A stretch of 22,750 nucleotides of DNA from IMG/VR virus record IMGVR_UViG_3300030329_004043, positions 1 through 22,750 of that record, one strand, 5' to 3'. This document shows, in pieces, positions 14,323 to 22,418 of the stretch; positions within the stretch are counted from its first letter, which is position 1, and each line of letters begins with the position of its first letter. The translations under genes and the position numbers were made by a program. The notes beneath the pieces were generated by a model that saw only the letters and a list, made by a program, of their open reading frames with translations, had not been told where the DNA came from and ran no database searches. Origin of the DNA: a virus.

Positions 14323-15227
14323 CCTGTTTGCCTCATCTCTATCTTCTGCTTTTCACGGGCGACTTTTTGCAACCATGCTTTGTCGTCCTCGCCATGCGGT
14401 TTTAGAGCCAAAGCTCTTTCCATTTCCGACTGAGTGAACTTCACGCCGTTTTTTCCCTGTGTTTTTTGTCGCCCCGAGGGGGCGGAGGCAACTCTTTGCA
14501 CCGAGGGTTGCTTTTCCGATTGCTCGACAGGTTGTTCATTCACTAAATTAGGATACTTACTTTTTATCGATTGGTCCAGTTTTTCGTAATATTCTTCAGA
14601 ATCTACTTCAACACCTTGCGCTGCGAGCATGTTGTGATTGAATAACGCCCACATAGATGCCTCATTATGTTCTTCTGAGTCGCTGTTTCCTGTGGCGTCA
14701 AACCAAGCGTTCCGCTCTGCCCATTCGACAGCCTGATCAGAAGGTTTTATTTGTTTAGGTGCTTGCGGTTGAGCTTGCGGTTGCGCCTGCGGCTGTTCTA
14801 CGACCTGCGATTGCGCTTGTTGTGCGCCTTGTCCAGCTCGCATCTTCGCAACACGCAATCTTTCTTTTTGAATGCTCACGTCATTTTTCAAAGTAGTGGC
14901 TTTGCTCATCAAATCTGGGTCACCTGACTCAAAAGCTTTTCGATAAATATCATCTACTTGAGCCTCTTTGCTGGTCAGAGCTTCCTCTTCTTTCTCAAGA
15001 ACAGTGCTCTGTTGCGAAACGGCATATTGTTTGTATTGCTGCAACTCAGCATCTTTCTGCTTTGCAAGTTGCTCAAGGTAGGATGCCCGTTCTTCGGCGT
15101 CCCGAGCTTTTTTCTTTTCTTTGTTGACGCGCTGGCTTACCTCGCGCGTATAGCTGTCCAGCTCATCTTTCGGATCTGAATCCTGAACGTGGATTTCAAG
15201 TTCTTGCTGCTGCTCTTCTTCACTCAT
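14319..15227 (-). CDS. Putative scaffolding protein
   Basis: A 302-aa, strongly charged protein between the co-chaperonin and the capsid genes, where scaffolds usually lie. Residues 1-20 are acidic. Residues about 24-130 are a long Lys/Glu/Gln-rich coiled coil. Residues 134-160 are a Gln/Pro linker (QAQPQAQPQAPK). A folded-looking block follows (AVEWAERNAWFDATGNSD, residues 166-183, up to about 230). The basic C-terminus (FTQSEMERALALKPHGEDD, WLQKVAREKQKIEMRQTG) would suit binding to the capsid protein. The layout (acidic start, coil, basic helical end) is typical of scaffolds, which guide head assembly and then leave the head. No protease domain is seen. It overlaps the GroES-like gene by 4 nt. 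Confidence 0.78.
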   Translation of the reverse strand: MSEEEQQQELEIHVQDSDPKDELDSYTREVSQRVNKEKKKARDAEERASYLEQLAKQKDAELQQYKQYAVSQQSTVLEKEEEALTSKEAQVDDIYRKAFESGDPDLMSKATTLKNDVSIQKERLRVAKMRAGQGAQQAQSQVVEQPQAQPQAQPQAPKQIKPSDQAVEWAERNAWFDATGNSDSEEHNEASMWALFNHNMLAAQGVEVDSEEYYEKLDQSIKSKYPNLVNEQPVEQSEKQPSVQRVASAPSGRQKTQGKNGVKFTQSEMERALALKPHGEDDKAWLQKVAREKQKIEMRQTG

Positions 15228-15664
15228 CGAAAACTCACTATGTCAGTCGGTTCAAGTAACGTGGCAATCACTTCATCGTCATTTATGATGCGTGCCTCCA
15301 TAAATTCTGTCTTGTCGCCTTCTTCGATGGGGACTTTAAAACGAGCCCCAGCATATCGACCTATGGCAATCCAGTCGCCTTCGGCGCACCATGGTGTTGT
15401 CCCATACTTTTTCTCGTCATCGTAGCACGTCGGACCCATACGAATAACCTTGGCAACGACAGAGGCAAGCTGCTCCCGCTCGCGTGTCTCCTTTGTGAGC
15501 GCAATACCGCCAGCCGATTTGCTTTCACCAAAAAAGGGAATGACCAAAAGCCGCCAACCTGTGGGTTGAGGCAGACGATCAATTGCATTTTTGTCTAGAA
15601 GTGAAGGATCAAGAACTCTTTCTTTTTCCGCCACGTAAGGCGTTTTTAATTTGAGTTTGCTCAT
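15224..15664 (-). CDS. GroES-like co-chaperonin
   Basis: This 146-aa protein carries the co-chaperonin fold pattern: LPQPTGWRLLVIPF (residues 31-44), then a mobile-loop sequence KSAGGIALTKETRER (49-63), a strand LASVVAKVIRMG (66-77), and WCAEGDWIAIGRYAGARFK (92-110). GroES proteins bind GroEL through a hydrophobic tripeptide in this loop (IVL in E. coli); here it is IAL at residues 54-56, so GroEL contact is plausible. The protein is longer than cellular GroES (about 97 aa), with extra residues at the start and an insert at 80-91. No GroEL gene is in the window, so it would act with the host's. Lying next to scaffold and capsid genes, it probably assists capsid protein folding, as T4 gp31 does. 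Confidence 0.87.
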   Translation of the reverse strand: MSKLKLKTPYVAEKERVLDPSLLDKNAIDRLPQPTGWRLLVIPFFGESKSAGGIALTKETREREQLASVVAKVIRMGPTCYDDEKKYGTTPWCAEGDWIAIGRYAGARFKVPIEEGDKTEFMEARIINDDEVIATLLEPTDIVSFR

Positions 15665-15849
15665 TAGTGTTCCATTTTGTAAAAATCTGCAATATTTTGC
15701 TCCATTTCTTTGAGAACTTCAAGCCTCCCTTGCAAATCTTTATAATGGGCCATGTCGGCTAACAAACCGTCGAGCATCGTTTCTGCGATGCGTTGACGAT
15801 CTTCGTGAATTTTTTTAAGCAAAAAGGAACGTAGATCGAGATCATCCAT
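15664..15849 (-). CDS. Small helical protein, unknown function
   Basis: The gene encodes 61 aa whose stop codon shares one base with the GroES-like start (TAATG), so the two are probably translationally coupled. The sequence is almost wholly helical and charged (LLKKIHEDRQRIAETMLDGL, then LQGRLEVLKEMEQNIADFY), consistent with a small coiled coil. A second ATG lies 4 nt downstream in another frame; the one used here gives the longer product. I recall comparable small proteins at this place in marine phages. The function is unknown. Confidence 0.75.
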   Translation of the reverse strand: MDDLDLRSFLLKKIHEDRQRIAETMLDGLLADMAHYKDLQGRLEVLKEMEQNIADFYKMEH

Positions 15850-15861
15850 TTTTTTACGATT

Positions 15862-16011
15862 TTATTTTTTTGTGCGCGAGCGTTTATTTGTGTGGCCTTT
15901 AGCCTGATCTTTTTTTATTTTTTCAAGCTCTTTTGCCTGCCCCGCATGAAGTTTGGATGCTTTTTTAAGACCTTTAATAACCTTGTCTAAATCTTCAGTG
16001 TAGTGAGGCAT
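15862..16011 (-). CDS. Very small basic protein (49 aa)
   Basis: An ATG at 16011 opens a 49-codon frame ending in TAA at 15862, preceded by AAGGTGA at a good distance. The product reads MPHYTEDLDKVIKGLKKASK, a helix, then a strongly basic C-terminus (GHTNKRSRTKK). It fills the gap between two other small genes exactly (4 nt after one, 12 nt before the next), which supports it as real. It could bind DNA or a structural partner. The function is unknown. Confidence 0.7.
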   Translation of the reverse strand: MPHYTEDLDKVIKGLKKASKLHAGQAKELEKIKKDQAKGHTNKRSRTKK

Positions 16012-16015
16012 GTTT

Positions 16016-16318
16016 TCACCTTTTTTCTGTCATTTTTTTGGTTTGTTTTTTGCCGGGTTTTTTTCTGCTGACCTTTTTTGCAGGCTCAGATTTTTTTGCT
16101 TCTGTTACGGCGGGAGACGCGGTTTCTTTCGCAGCAAGTGGAGTTTTTTCTCCACTCGCAATTCTTGCTTCTTTCGCCGCTATCTCTTTCATTCGAGCAT
16201 CGTGCGCGCGTGCTTTTTGTTTTTGCTGCGCGATTAATGTTTCCTGCTCGTGCAATCGGGCAAGTTCTTTTGCTTTTTTGAGCTCCTTAACCGCTGCTGC
16301 TTGATACGAGTTAACCAT
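16016..16318 (-). CDS. Lysine/alanine-rich helical protein
   Basis: A 100-aa protein with a GAGGGA site before the ATG. Residues 1-52 form one long charged helix (AVKELKKAKELARLHEQE, then AQQKQKARAHDARMKEIAAK). Residues 55-75 are Ala/Pro/Thr-rich. The last 25 residues are highly basic (KKVSRKKPGKKQTKKMTEK), like a histone tail. It may bind DNA or help portal assembly. It sits in a run of small genes between portal and co-chaperonin. The family is not recognised. Confidence 0.75.
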   Translation of the reverse strand: MVNSYQAAAVKELKKAKELARLHEQETLIAQQKQKARAHDARMKEIAAKEARIASGEKTPLAAKETASPAVTEAKKSEPAKKVSRKKPGKKQTKKMTEKR

Positions 16319-16327
16319 AATAATCCC

Positions 16328-16456
16328 TCAAGTTTTGTCGTAGTACATCAGTCCTTTTGTCGCGGCACCTGTGCCACGAGTTTTTTTCTTCGTTGCCTTT
16401 TTTTTCACAAAAGGCACATCCATTTTTTTTATCTTACTCAAATCTTTGACTTTCAT
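16328..16456 (-). CDS. Very small basic protein (42 aa) coupled to portal
   Basis: The ATG at 16456 shares its first base with the portal stop (TGATG), and the frame ends in TGA at 16328. The product starts MKVKDLSKIKKMDVPFVKKK and ends RGTGAATKGLMYYDKT. A Lys-rich start with a Gly/Ala/Thr-rich end is a pattern I recall for mini-proteins directly after portal genes in marine phages. The overlap and tight packing support translation. The function is unknown. Confidence 0.72.
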   Translation of the reverse strand: MKVKDLSKIKKMDVPFVKKKATKKKTRGTGAATKGLMYYDKT

Positions 16457-18948
16457 CATGCTGCTCCTCGTTTGTTTTGCAAATCAAGCAGTTTCAAATT
16501 TGCTTGCTGATCAAGCCGAGCTATCGCAACATCAAGTTTGTCTTTGGCAATATCCCGACTAGTGTCGATTCGTTCTTTCTCCAAAACATTTTTGGCCTCT
16601 TGCTCCGCTGCTCTTTGCCCTTGTTTGGCAGCAAACTGGTCGTTGTCCAATTCAATTTGTTTCTCACGCAGATCAAGTTCTCTCTGCCTAATTTCAACCA
16701 ATGGGTCGGTTTCGTTGTCCTGACCAAGCGAGGTTATCAGAGAACCGCTCATTTCTGCAAGAATCGGAGCAGCAATTTGAGCTTGCGCTTGCTGACCTAA
16801 TTGCACCACCGCTTGAATGAGGTCTGGGGGCACCGCTTGCCCCGACTCAATGAGAGCCTGCAGCTCGGTCTGCTGCGCGACTATTTCTTCAGGCATGCGC
16901 TCGACCGCAATTTGTTCTGCCAAAAACTGTAAATGCTGCATCATGTGTGCAATCAACTGACCTTGCAAAGCAGGGTTTTCCGTTACAACTTTCGTCATAA
17001 ACAGAGATCGATGCGCGTTGATGTGGGCAATATGATCCTGCTCTGGGAAAGCCTGTGCAGGCTGACCCAGAATCAATGCAGCATTTTCCAATCCCGCTTC
17101 CACAGGTTGTGGCGGTTGAGGTTCTGCGGGGGGCTGCAAAAGCGACTCTACGTCATCAACGCCAAGCGCTGCATACATGCGGCGGTATGCTTCGTAAATG
17201 CCGTTTGGCCCATGTATCTCGGGATTGCTCTGCACCATGGCGAGCAGTTCCTGCGCCATCGTAATTCTTTGGCTCTGCGAAAATATGTTGGGATCAGAAA
17301 CTGGCACCACGTCCACACGATCATCAAAGTCAAGTGATTTAATTTCTTGTGGCGCGCTACCCGTCACATAGGGATACACGGGTGGCAAATATTCCTGAAA
17401 GACTCTTGCGAGCAGTTGGAACTCAAGTTTTTGAGCATAGTGCAACCGTTTGTGAATAGCGCTCATCACCTTTGTGCCGCGTTCCAACAGCGCAACAGTT
17501 GTGCCAACGGGCATGGCTTGATTCATATCGCCTACGTTCATGTCTGCAATCGACGCAAAGCGTTTGCCGCTTTCAACGAGCAAGCCGAGTAAGGACATTA
17601 AAACATTTGAGGGTTCTTTGATCGGAAGGGGAATAAGATTTTCTCGTAGACTAGATCCAGTGGTGTCAATATCTCGGAACTCGCCGGGCTGGAGCGGTTC
17701 ATCTTCATCGCGAATCCGCATGCCGCGTGCTTTGAAGCCTGCGGGTAGATTTGCCAAAGTCCCAGCGTCGATGAGCTGACGCAATATCGAAGTGCTGGCT
17801 TTCGACAAGCCGCCGATCATGTGGCTCAAGCCAAGTCCGTAAAAACCAAGCCCCGGCAAGAACTTGTATTGCACGAAATAATTAATTTTGTTTTTCAAAG
17901 GATCATCAGGTCGGTAGTTGCGACGAATTGATAACACTTTCTGTGACGGCTCATCAATTGTCACGATGTAGGGCAGCTTCAAACCCGTTGTTTTACCTGA
18001 CTCATCCGTGTCCTCAAAATTTGGCAGATCAAGAACAGTATGCACTTCGAACACCGTGCGATCCCGCTCTTCCATGTAAGTCGGCGAGGTGCCTTCGATG
18101 TCATCAATTGTTTTCTCTATTTCATCTTGCGTGATGTTGCCGCCATCACCGGTCAGTTCAATATTCGCGTAGAAACCGCTTAACTGCTGTTTCTTGATTT
18201 CGTTTTTGCTCATCGAAAGAACATGAGTTACACGCTCTGCGCCACTCAAATCTGCAGCGTCATAGGGCACAATTAAATTTTCTGGCTCAATAAATTTAGA
18301 TATTGCTCGATTTTGGCTTACGTCGTAATAAACTTTTTTGAAAGCACTGCCAGCTATCGGAAGATAGAACAAGAGCATGTCCAGTTCGGGGTCATAATCT
18401 TGCATCACGTTCATGATGTAAAAATTCATGAACTGCTGCACACGCTCGGCTTGTGCATCCACTTCTGCGGTGCGAGCTCCAATGACTTCGGTTTTGACTG
18501 GACCAGTGGCAGGCAACAACTCTTTGTATGCCTGAGCTTGAAACTGCGTCACACTTTCCGCCAAGATTGGGTGAATAACACCGCTTGATCCCTCAAACGG
18601 CTGCGAACGCATTTTCTCGAATTTCATGCCGAGATATTTAAGTCCGTCAATGTACGTTTCTTCCCAGTCTTTGCGGGATTCTTTGTCTGCCTTAATTGAT
18701 CGAACGACGGAGCTTGCTAGATTAAGCAGTTCAGATGAAGTCAGTTCATCAACAAGATTCGCATCAAAATCTATTTGGGGAAGCTCCTCAACCTCATCGT
18801 CGAGAACAAGTTCTGACTCGGTAACTAGTATTTCAGCGGCATTTCTAAGTAGCTCTGCATCGGTGGGTTCAATTTCAACCTCGGTAATGCTGCCTGTGTC
18901 GATTACATCAGGATTGTTCTCAGTGCCTGTAATTGTATCAATTGCCAT
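16456..18948 (-). CDS. Portal protein
   Basis: This 830-aa protein directly follows the terminase (shared base TGATG) and has the size of podovirus portal proteins, which form the DNA entry ring at one head vertex. Residues 1-60 are acidic. The core begins near residue 85 (KADKESRKDWEETYIDGLKY), with FEGSSGVIHPILAESVTQFQ and KELLPATGPVKTEV, typical of portals of this group. Later come KINYFVQYKFLPGLGFYGLG and GGLSKASTSILRQLIDAG (wing and stem region), then TTVALLERGTKVMSAIHKRL. The C-terminus (from about 620) is a Pro/Gln-rich segment and a long charged helix (EIRQRELDLREKQIELDND) that may form the barrel. Confidence is high from order and pattern. Confidence 0.93.
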   Translation of the reverse strand: MAIDTITGTENNPDVIDTGSITEVEIEPTDAELLRNAAEILVTESELVLDDEVEELPQIDFDANLVDELTSSELLNLASSVVRSIKADKESRKDWEETYIDGLKYLGMKFEKMRSQPFEGSSGVIHPILAESVTQFQAQAYKELLPATGPVKTEVIGARTAEVDAQAERVQQFMNFYIMNVMQDYDPELDMLLFYLPIAGSAFKKVYYDVSQNRAISKFIEPENLIVPYDAADLSGAERVTHVLSMSKNEIKKQQLSGFYANIELTGDGGNITQDEIEKTIDDIEGTSPTYMEERDRTVFEVHTVLDLPNFEDTDESGKTTGLKLPYIVTIDEPSQKVLSIRRNYRPDDPLKNKINYFVQYKFLPGLGFYGLGLSHMIGGLSKASTSILRQLIDAGTLANLPAGFKARGMRIRDEDEPLQPGEFRDIDTTGSSLRENLIPLPIKEPSNVLMSLLGLLVESGKRFASIADMNVGDMNQAMPVGTTVALLERGTKVMSAIHKRLHYAQKLEFQLLARVFQEYLPPVYPYVTGSAPQEIKSLDFDDRVDVVPVSDPNIFSQSQRITMAQELLAMVQSNPEIHGPNGIYEAYRRMYAALGVDDVESLLQPPAEPQPPQPVEAGLENAALILGQPAQAFPEQDHIAHINAHRSLFMTKVVTENPALQGQLIAHMMQHLQFLAEQIAVERMPEEIVAQQTELQALIESGQAVPPDLIQAVVQLGQQAQAQIAAPILAEMSGSLITSLGQDNETDPLVEIRQRELDLREKQIELDNDQFAAKQGQRAAEQEAKNVLEKERIDTSRDIAKDKLDVAIARLDQQANLKLLDLQNKRGAA

Positions 18949-20393
18949 CAGTAATATACTCGTCTGTCTTTTCTGAGAAACTGAATTTCATCGGGATAAT
19001 CAGTATCAAGCTGCAAAAACCCGCCCTGCCTAAACCGCATCAGCGCCATGGTCGCGCTATCGCAATAATCATCATGGTCGCCGAACGGGAAGCTCGCCAT
19101 CTCTTCGACAACTTCTTCGGCAAACTGATCGTCCGTCGCCCACACCATACCAGATTCGAAAATTGGCGCAACTGAATTCATTCGAGCTACTTTATCTTGT
19201 CCTCGACTCGGCGCATAGCTTGTGACGGGGATACCCATTCTTCTCAATTCCTGCGTAAGCGGCGTGCCACTCGCTTTGGCTTCAATTAGAACGCAGTCAG
19301 GCTCCCAATATTTGTATTCGTCCCAAGCAAGTCTTTTCAGCTCTGGAAAGTCAAGTCGCAACCGTTTTGCGTCAAGTAAGATGATTTGATCTGTGCCGCC
19401 TTCCTCTGGCTGAAAAACCGCCCAAGTTGTAATTGCTGAATAATCAGCCGTTTCTTTTTTGCTGAAAGCCGTGTCATATGATTGAATGATGTAGCTATAG
19501 GGCGGTATGTCAGGAGACTCCCACATTTGCCACCACTCTCGCTTGACGATCGACCCTGACTCCGCCGTCGGTGTCTGCAGCCACTGGGCGTTCCATTTTG
19601 AAATCGGCAGAGACGCTTTTACTGACAAAAGCTCTTCTTTTTTCCAGAACTCAGGCCACAGCGGGTTGTCGGTTTCAGGCATGATCGCAGGGAACTCGAT
19701 TAGATCCCATTGATCCGCGTGCTCTTCGCCTTGTCTTTTGATGACCTTGCCAACCAAATCTTTTGTGGACCATCGTGTCATGACGATGATGATGATCCCG
19801 CCCGGCTGCAATCGTTGTCGGGGTCCACTGGTGTACCACTCATACGCGGCATCCATCGCGGTCGGAGACATGGCATCTTGTTCACTGTGCGGGTCATCGA
19901 TAATCAAAAGATCGGCTCCGCGCCCAGTGATTGCACCACCAACCCCTGCGTAGAAACTTTCGCCATCTTGATTGGTGGTCCATCTTCCCGCGCTTTTGTT
20001 GTCGGCTTGCAGATACAAATCTGGGAATATTTCTTTGTATTTTTCACTATCAATTAAATTTCTGACCCGCCTGCCGAAGCGAACCGCAAGTTCTGCCGTA
20101 TGCGTCGTCTGGATGATTTTTGAGTTACCTTTTAGCCCCATGTACCAAGCGGGAAAGAAGGTAGAGGCAAATTCCGATTTTGTGTGCCTCGGGGGCAAGC
20201 AAACAATCAACCGCTTCAGTTTGCCTTGGGCAATTTTGTTAAATTTCTCTGCGATGACTTTGTGGTGCCGACCTTGCACAAAGTCAGGCCACATATGGTT
20301 AATAAAAGCCATGAAGTCTTTTTGACATTTGTCACGCTTGACGAGCTCGTCATATTTATTCAGTAGAATGACAGCTTCAGATCTTTCTTGCAT
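18948..20393 (-). CDS. terL: Terminase large subunit
   Basis: The ATPase-nuclease motor that packs DNA into the head through the portal. I set the start at 20393 (481 aa, MQERSEAVILLNKYDELV). The frame is open to 20555, but that would overlap the lysozyme gene by 137 nt. Motifs by the short numbering: a deviant Walker A PPRHTKS at 67-73; Walker B LLIIDDP at 162-168; coupling motif region IIIIVMTRWS near 190-199; nuclease acidic residues Asp307 (QSYDTAF), Glu371 (VLIEAKASG) and the cluster GDHDDYCDS at 438-446. All key residues seem present. There is no strong ribosome binding site before 20393. No small terminase gene is visible in the window. Confidence 0.93.
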   Translation of the reverse strand: MQERSEAVILLNKYDELVKRDKCQKDFMAFINHMWPDFVQGRHHKVIAEKFNKIAQGKLKRLIVCLPPRHTKSEFASTFFPAWYMGLKGNSKIIQTTHTAELAVRFGRRVRNLIDSEKYKEIFPDLYLQADNKSAGRWTTNQDGESFYAGVGGAITGRGADLLIIDDPHSEQDAMSPTAMDAAYEWYTSGPRQRLQPGGIIIIVMTRWSTKDLVGKVIKRQGEEHADQWDLIEFPAIMPETDNPLWPEFWKKEELLSVKASLPISKWNAQWLQTPTAESGSIVKREWWQMWESPDIPPYSYIIQSYDTAFSKKETADYSAITTWAVFQPEEGGTDQIILLDAKRLRLDFPELKRLAWDEYKYWEPDCVLIEAKASGTPLTQELRRMGIPVTSYAPSRGQDKVARMNSVAPIFESGMVWATDDQFAEEVVEEMASFPFGDHDDYCDSATMALMRFRQGGFLQLDTDYPDEIQFLRKDRRVYY

Positions 20394-20418
20394 CGAAAGA
20401 ACGTCAAGATCTTTCAAC

Positions 20419-20862
20419 TCAAATGTGCTCCCACTCTTTGCCTTGCCATAGCAGAGCTTCTGCCGCGCGTCTTCTGACAAGCCCCTGCACCACTTCACCG
20501 CTCGCCCGATTCCATCTTCGCATTTCGGTTGGCACGTCTGAGAATTGCCTGTCATTAATTCTTTTCAAAAGCGTTGATTCTTTCAAATTGGTTGGTCCTA
20601 AATTGAAAGTCCAAGCTACTAAGGCATCAAATTGATTTTGATCAAGAGGCACGTTCACATATTTATGCACATATTTTTCGAACTCAAACAAGTCCTCCAC
20701 AAGCGTCTCCTCCGCCTGCTCTTGCGTGCAAGAATCACCCTCTTTCACGCCACGAGTGTGCCCAAATCCAAGCGTCCACACGTCAGCGCTGCACAAGTAG
20801 GATTCCAGTTTGCAGCCTTCAAATTTTTTTATAAGCGCAACACCTTCGGCACTAGTTTTCAT
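20419..20862 (-). CDS. Endolysin, GH24 lysozyme (phage type)
   Basis: A 147-aa lysozyme that cuts the glycan strands of peptidoglycan. The GH24 signature Glu-x8-Asp/Cys-x5-Thr is exact: Glu15, Cys24 and Thr30 in FEGCKLESYLCSADVW, followed by TLGFGHT. Further family blocks are NQFDALVAWTFNLG (residues 77-90), LLKRIN and the C-terminal RRWNRASGEVVQGLVRRRAAE (split at 114-134). There is no signal peptide or anchor helix, so release depends on a holin; holin-like genes are just upstream. The start overlaps the previous stop by 4 nt. The length is normal for the T4/P22 type. Confidence 0.93.
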   Translation of the reverse strand: MKTSAEGVALIKKFEGCKLESYLCSADVWTLGFGHTRGVKEGDSCTQEQAEETLVEDLFEFEKYVHKYVNVPLDQNQFDALVAWTFNLGPTNLKESTLLKRINDRQFSDVPTEMRRWNRASGEVVQGLVRRRAAEALLWQGKEWEHI

Positions 20863-21101
20863 GATTGAAGATCTCGAAGATAGCGTTTATTAACCTTCCA
20901 TTTCCAATCAACACAAGTCGTGCTAACAACATATTTTTCCATCTCCGCCCAAAGCCTGCCGTTTTCTTTTTCATGCTCAACAAGCCAGATATGGCATTGT
21001 AACTCACTGTCAAAAGCGGCAACGCTAGTCTCTGTCATGCACACTGGTTTTTCGCCGTCTAGGTAACTGCAAATCAAAAATACTGCCGAATAAAAATTCA
21101 T
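20859..21101 (-). CDS. Small protein of the lysis cassette, unknown
   Basis: An 80-aa protein overlapping both neighbours by 4 nt. It starts with a weakly hydrophobic stretch (MNFYSAVFLICSYLDGEK) and has five cysteines; the second half is charged and aromatic (VEHEKENGRLWAEMEKYV, CVDWKWKVNKRYL). The start could be a short membrane or export signal, but it lacks the basic residues expected. Its place between holin-like gene and lysozyme would fit a lysis accessory role, yet no spanin hallmark (lipobox or long coiled coil) is convincing. Confidence 0.75.
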   Translation of the reverse strand: MNFYSAVFLICSYLDGEKPVCMTETSVAAFDSELQCHIWLVEHEKENGRLWAEMEKYVVSTTCVDWKWKVNKRYLRDLQS

Positions 21102-21283
21102 TGCGCTTCTTTTTTTATCTGGTCAGCGTTGAGCGCTGCAGACACGTTTACATACGCTTCGTTCTTGTCTGGCGTAGATTTGTCATCTGCTACATAACGT
21201 CCTTTGCTGTCTCGCGCACGAACACGTTTAAACTCGCGCCCAAAAAATAGTTTTAAATGTTTTTCATATAGCCAACTAATCAT
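21098..21283 (-). CDS. Small protein, unknown function
   Basis: The gene encodes 61 aa, overlapping the holin-like gene and the next gene by 4 nt each. The product starts MISWLYEKHLKLFFGREFKR and has the segment ARDSKGRYVADDKSTPDKNE, which I recall as common in small marine phage proteins. Another recurring place for it is beside lysis genes. No membrane helix is evident although the first 15 residues are amphipathic. The function is unknown. Confidence 0.75.
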   Translation of the reverse strand: MISWLYEKHLKLFFGREFKRVRARDSKGRYVADDKSTPDKNEAYVNVSAALNADQIKKEAQ

Positions 21284-21654
21284 CCTTTGCCAACTCCTCT
21301 CACGCGCTCGTAACTCCTACCGCCAGCCAATCCCAACATCCCAAGCAAAATTGGCATCATCACACCAGCGTCTGCTTGTGGTATGATTATTCCAAACCCT
21401 GCTGCAATTGGAGAAATTAAAAAATTGACCGCAAGAGCAAAAACACAAATATAACCGCACAGCGGTCTCCAGCTTGATTGAAACCAATTTCCCTTGGCAT
21501 CAGCTTTCAAAACTTCTATTTGAGACATCATAATTTCCTGATGATGTCGCTCAGATAATGTAGCTATGTCATGAGCCAGCTTTGCTTTTTCATCGGCATC
21601 AGGGATAAACTTGTCAAGTAACCCTGCAACAGGTCCAATCAATGCTTGTAACAT
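21280..21654 (-). CDS. Holin-like protein, 3TM / GTA-release type
   Basis: A 124-aa protein with the pattern of the small holin family described for gene-transfer-agent release. An amphipathic N-terminus (LIGPVAGLLDKFIPDADEKA) is followed by a charged helix, then the hallmark NWFQSSWRPLCGYICVFAL starting at residue 56. Two membrane helices follow at about 65-90 and 97-112, and a basic end (GGRSYERVRGVGKG). It would open the inner membrane for the lysozyme encoded three genes downstream. The start lies one nt after the preceding stop. Confidence 0.82.
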   Translation of the reverse strand: MLQALIGPVAGLLDKFIPDADEKAKLAHDIATLSERHHQEIMMSQIEVLKADAKGNWFQSSWRPLCGYICVFALAVNFLISPIAAGFGIIIPQADAGVMMPILLGMLGLAGGRSYERVRGVGKG

Positions 21655-21655
21655 C

Positions 21656-22099
21656 CTATTCTCCTTTTCCCGCGTTCAAAAATTCCATGACCGCCATGAG
21701 CATGCTAAAAATAGAAGCAGTTGCTGTCATCATGTATTTAAACCATCGCACTACTTGCGACATTGTAGCATTTTCAAGTTGTTTCTTTTTTCTCTCCTGC
21801 CTAATTCTTTCCCGTTTACATTGTTTTTGGAATTCTAAAAAATCTTCCCAAAGTCCCGGCCTTCCAGCCAGTTTCATTGTTGTTCTTAGTTCTGCTTCTT
21901 TCTCTCTAAGTTTCTCCAACTCCATAAAATTTTGGAGAGCAGATCCCCGGCCTTTCTTATTTGATCGTCGAGCAAGAATCGACTTATTATTAAAATAATT
22001 TGCACACGAATCGGCACAAGCAGAAAGGTCTTTGCCATGCTTGACCGACTGAAGCATGACATCAATTGCTTTGTTTGCTGCTGCAATTTCTTCAAGCAC
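21656..22099 (-). CDS. Protein with C-terminal membrane helix, lysis cassette
   Basis: A 147-aa protein. Residues 1-50 hold LEEIAAANKAIDVMLQSVKH, then three cysteines; residues 58-110 form a highly charged coiled-coil-like segment (NFMELEKLREKEAELRT, KQCKRERIRQERKKKQLE). Residues 117-141 are one hydrophobic helix that likely spans the membrane, ending in a short tail (NAGKGE). The layout (cytoplasmic coil plus C-terminal anchor) recurs in marine phage proteins next to holins, as I recall. The role in lysis is inferred from neighbours only. Confidence 0.78.
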   Translation of the reverse strand: MLEEIAAANKAIDVMLQSVKHGKDLSACADSCANYFNNKSILARRSNKKGRGSALQNFMELEKLREKEAELRTTMKLAGRPGLWEDFLEFQKQCKRERIRQERKKKQLENATMSQVVRWFKYMMTATASIFSMLMAVMEFLNAGKGE

Positions 22100-22100
22100 A

Positions 22101-22418
22101 CTATCGTCTACTCATAAACGCGGTTGCCCCAAAATACGCCGCTACTATAGAGGCTTGTGCGATATAAAACAAACCAAGCAGATCAGACAGGGCTTTGACT
22201 CTGCTATCGGGCATCATGGGGAGCATGAGAAAAATAGAAAACATGACCATGCTAATCATGGCAACCCAAGCCATGTTTCTTTGTGAATCTGCTTTTTCTT
22301 CGCGTAGTTCAAGCTCAACCATTTCCTGATGACGGCTCAACTCCTCATCAGTAACTTCGCCGTCCCCATCGAGGTCATACTTTGCATACTTACTGGTTTT
22401 TTGTAGTTTTTTTGGCAT
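22101..22418 (-). CDS. Two-helix membrane protein with EF-hand loop
   Basis: A 105-aa protein. Residues 15-26 (DLDGDGEVTDEE) exactly fit the 12-residue EF-hand calcium loop. A charged helix leads to two membrane helices at about 49-69 and 80-101. With the holin-like gene nearby it could be a holin or a regulator of lysis timing sensitive to calcium; that is speculation from domain content. It overlaps the upstream gene by 29 nt. The single EF-hand would need pairing, for example by dimerisation. Confidence 0.82.
   Translation of the reverse strand: MPKKLQKTSKYAKYDLDGDGEVTDEELSRHQEMVELELREEKADSQRNMAWVAMISMVMFSIFLMLPMMPDSRVKALSDLLGLFYIAQASIVAAYFGATAFMSRR

Noticed and set aside
20394-20555. N-terminal extension of the terminase to 20555
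   Set aside because: It would overlap the lysozyme coding end by 137 nt and the added residues are a shadow of it; the family N-terminus matches the start at 20393.
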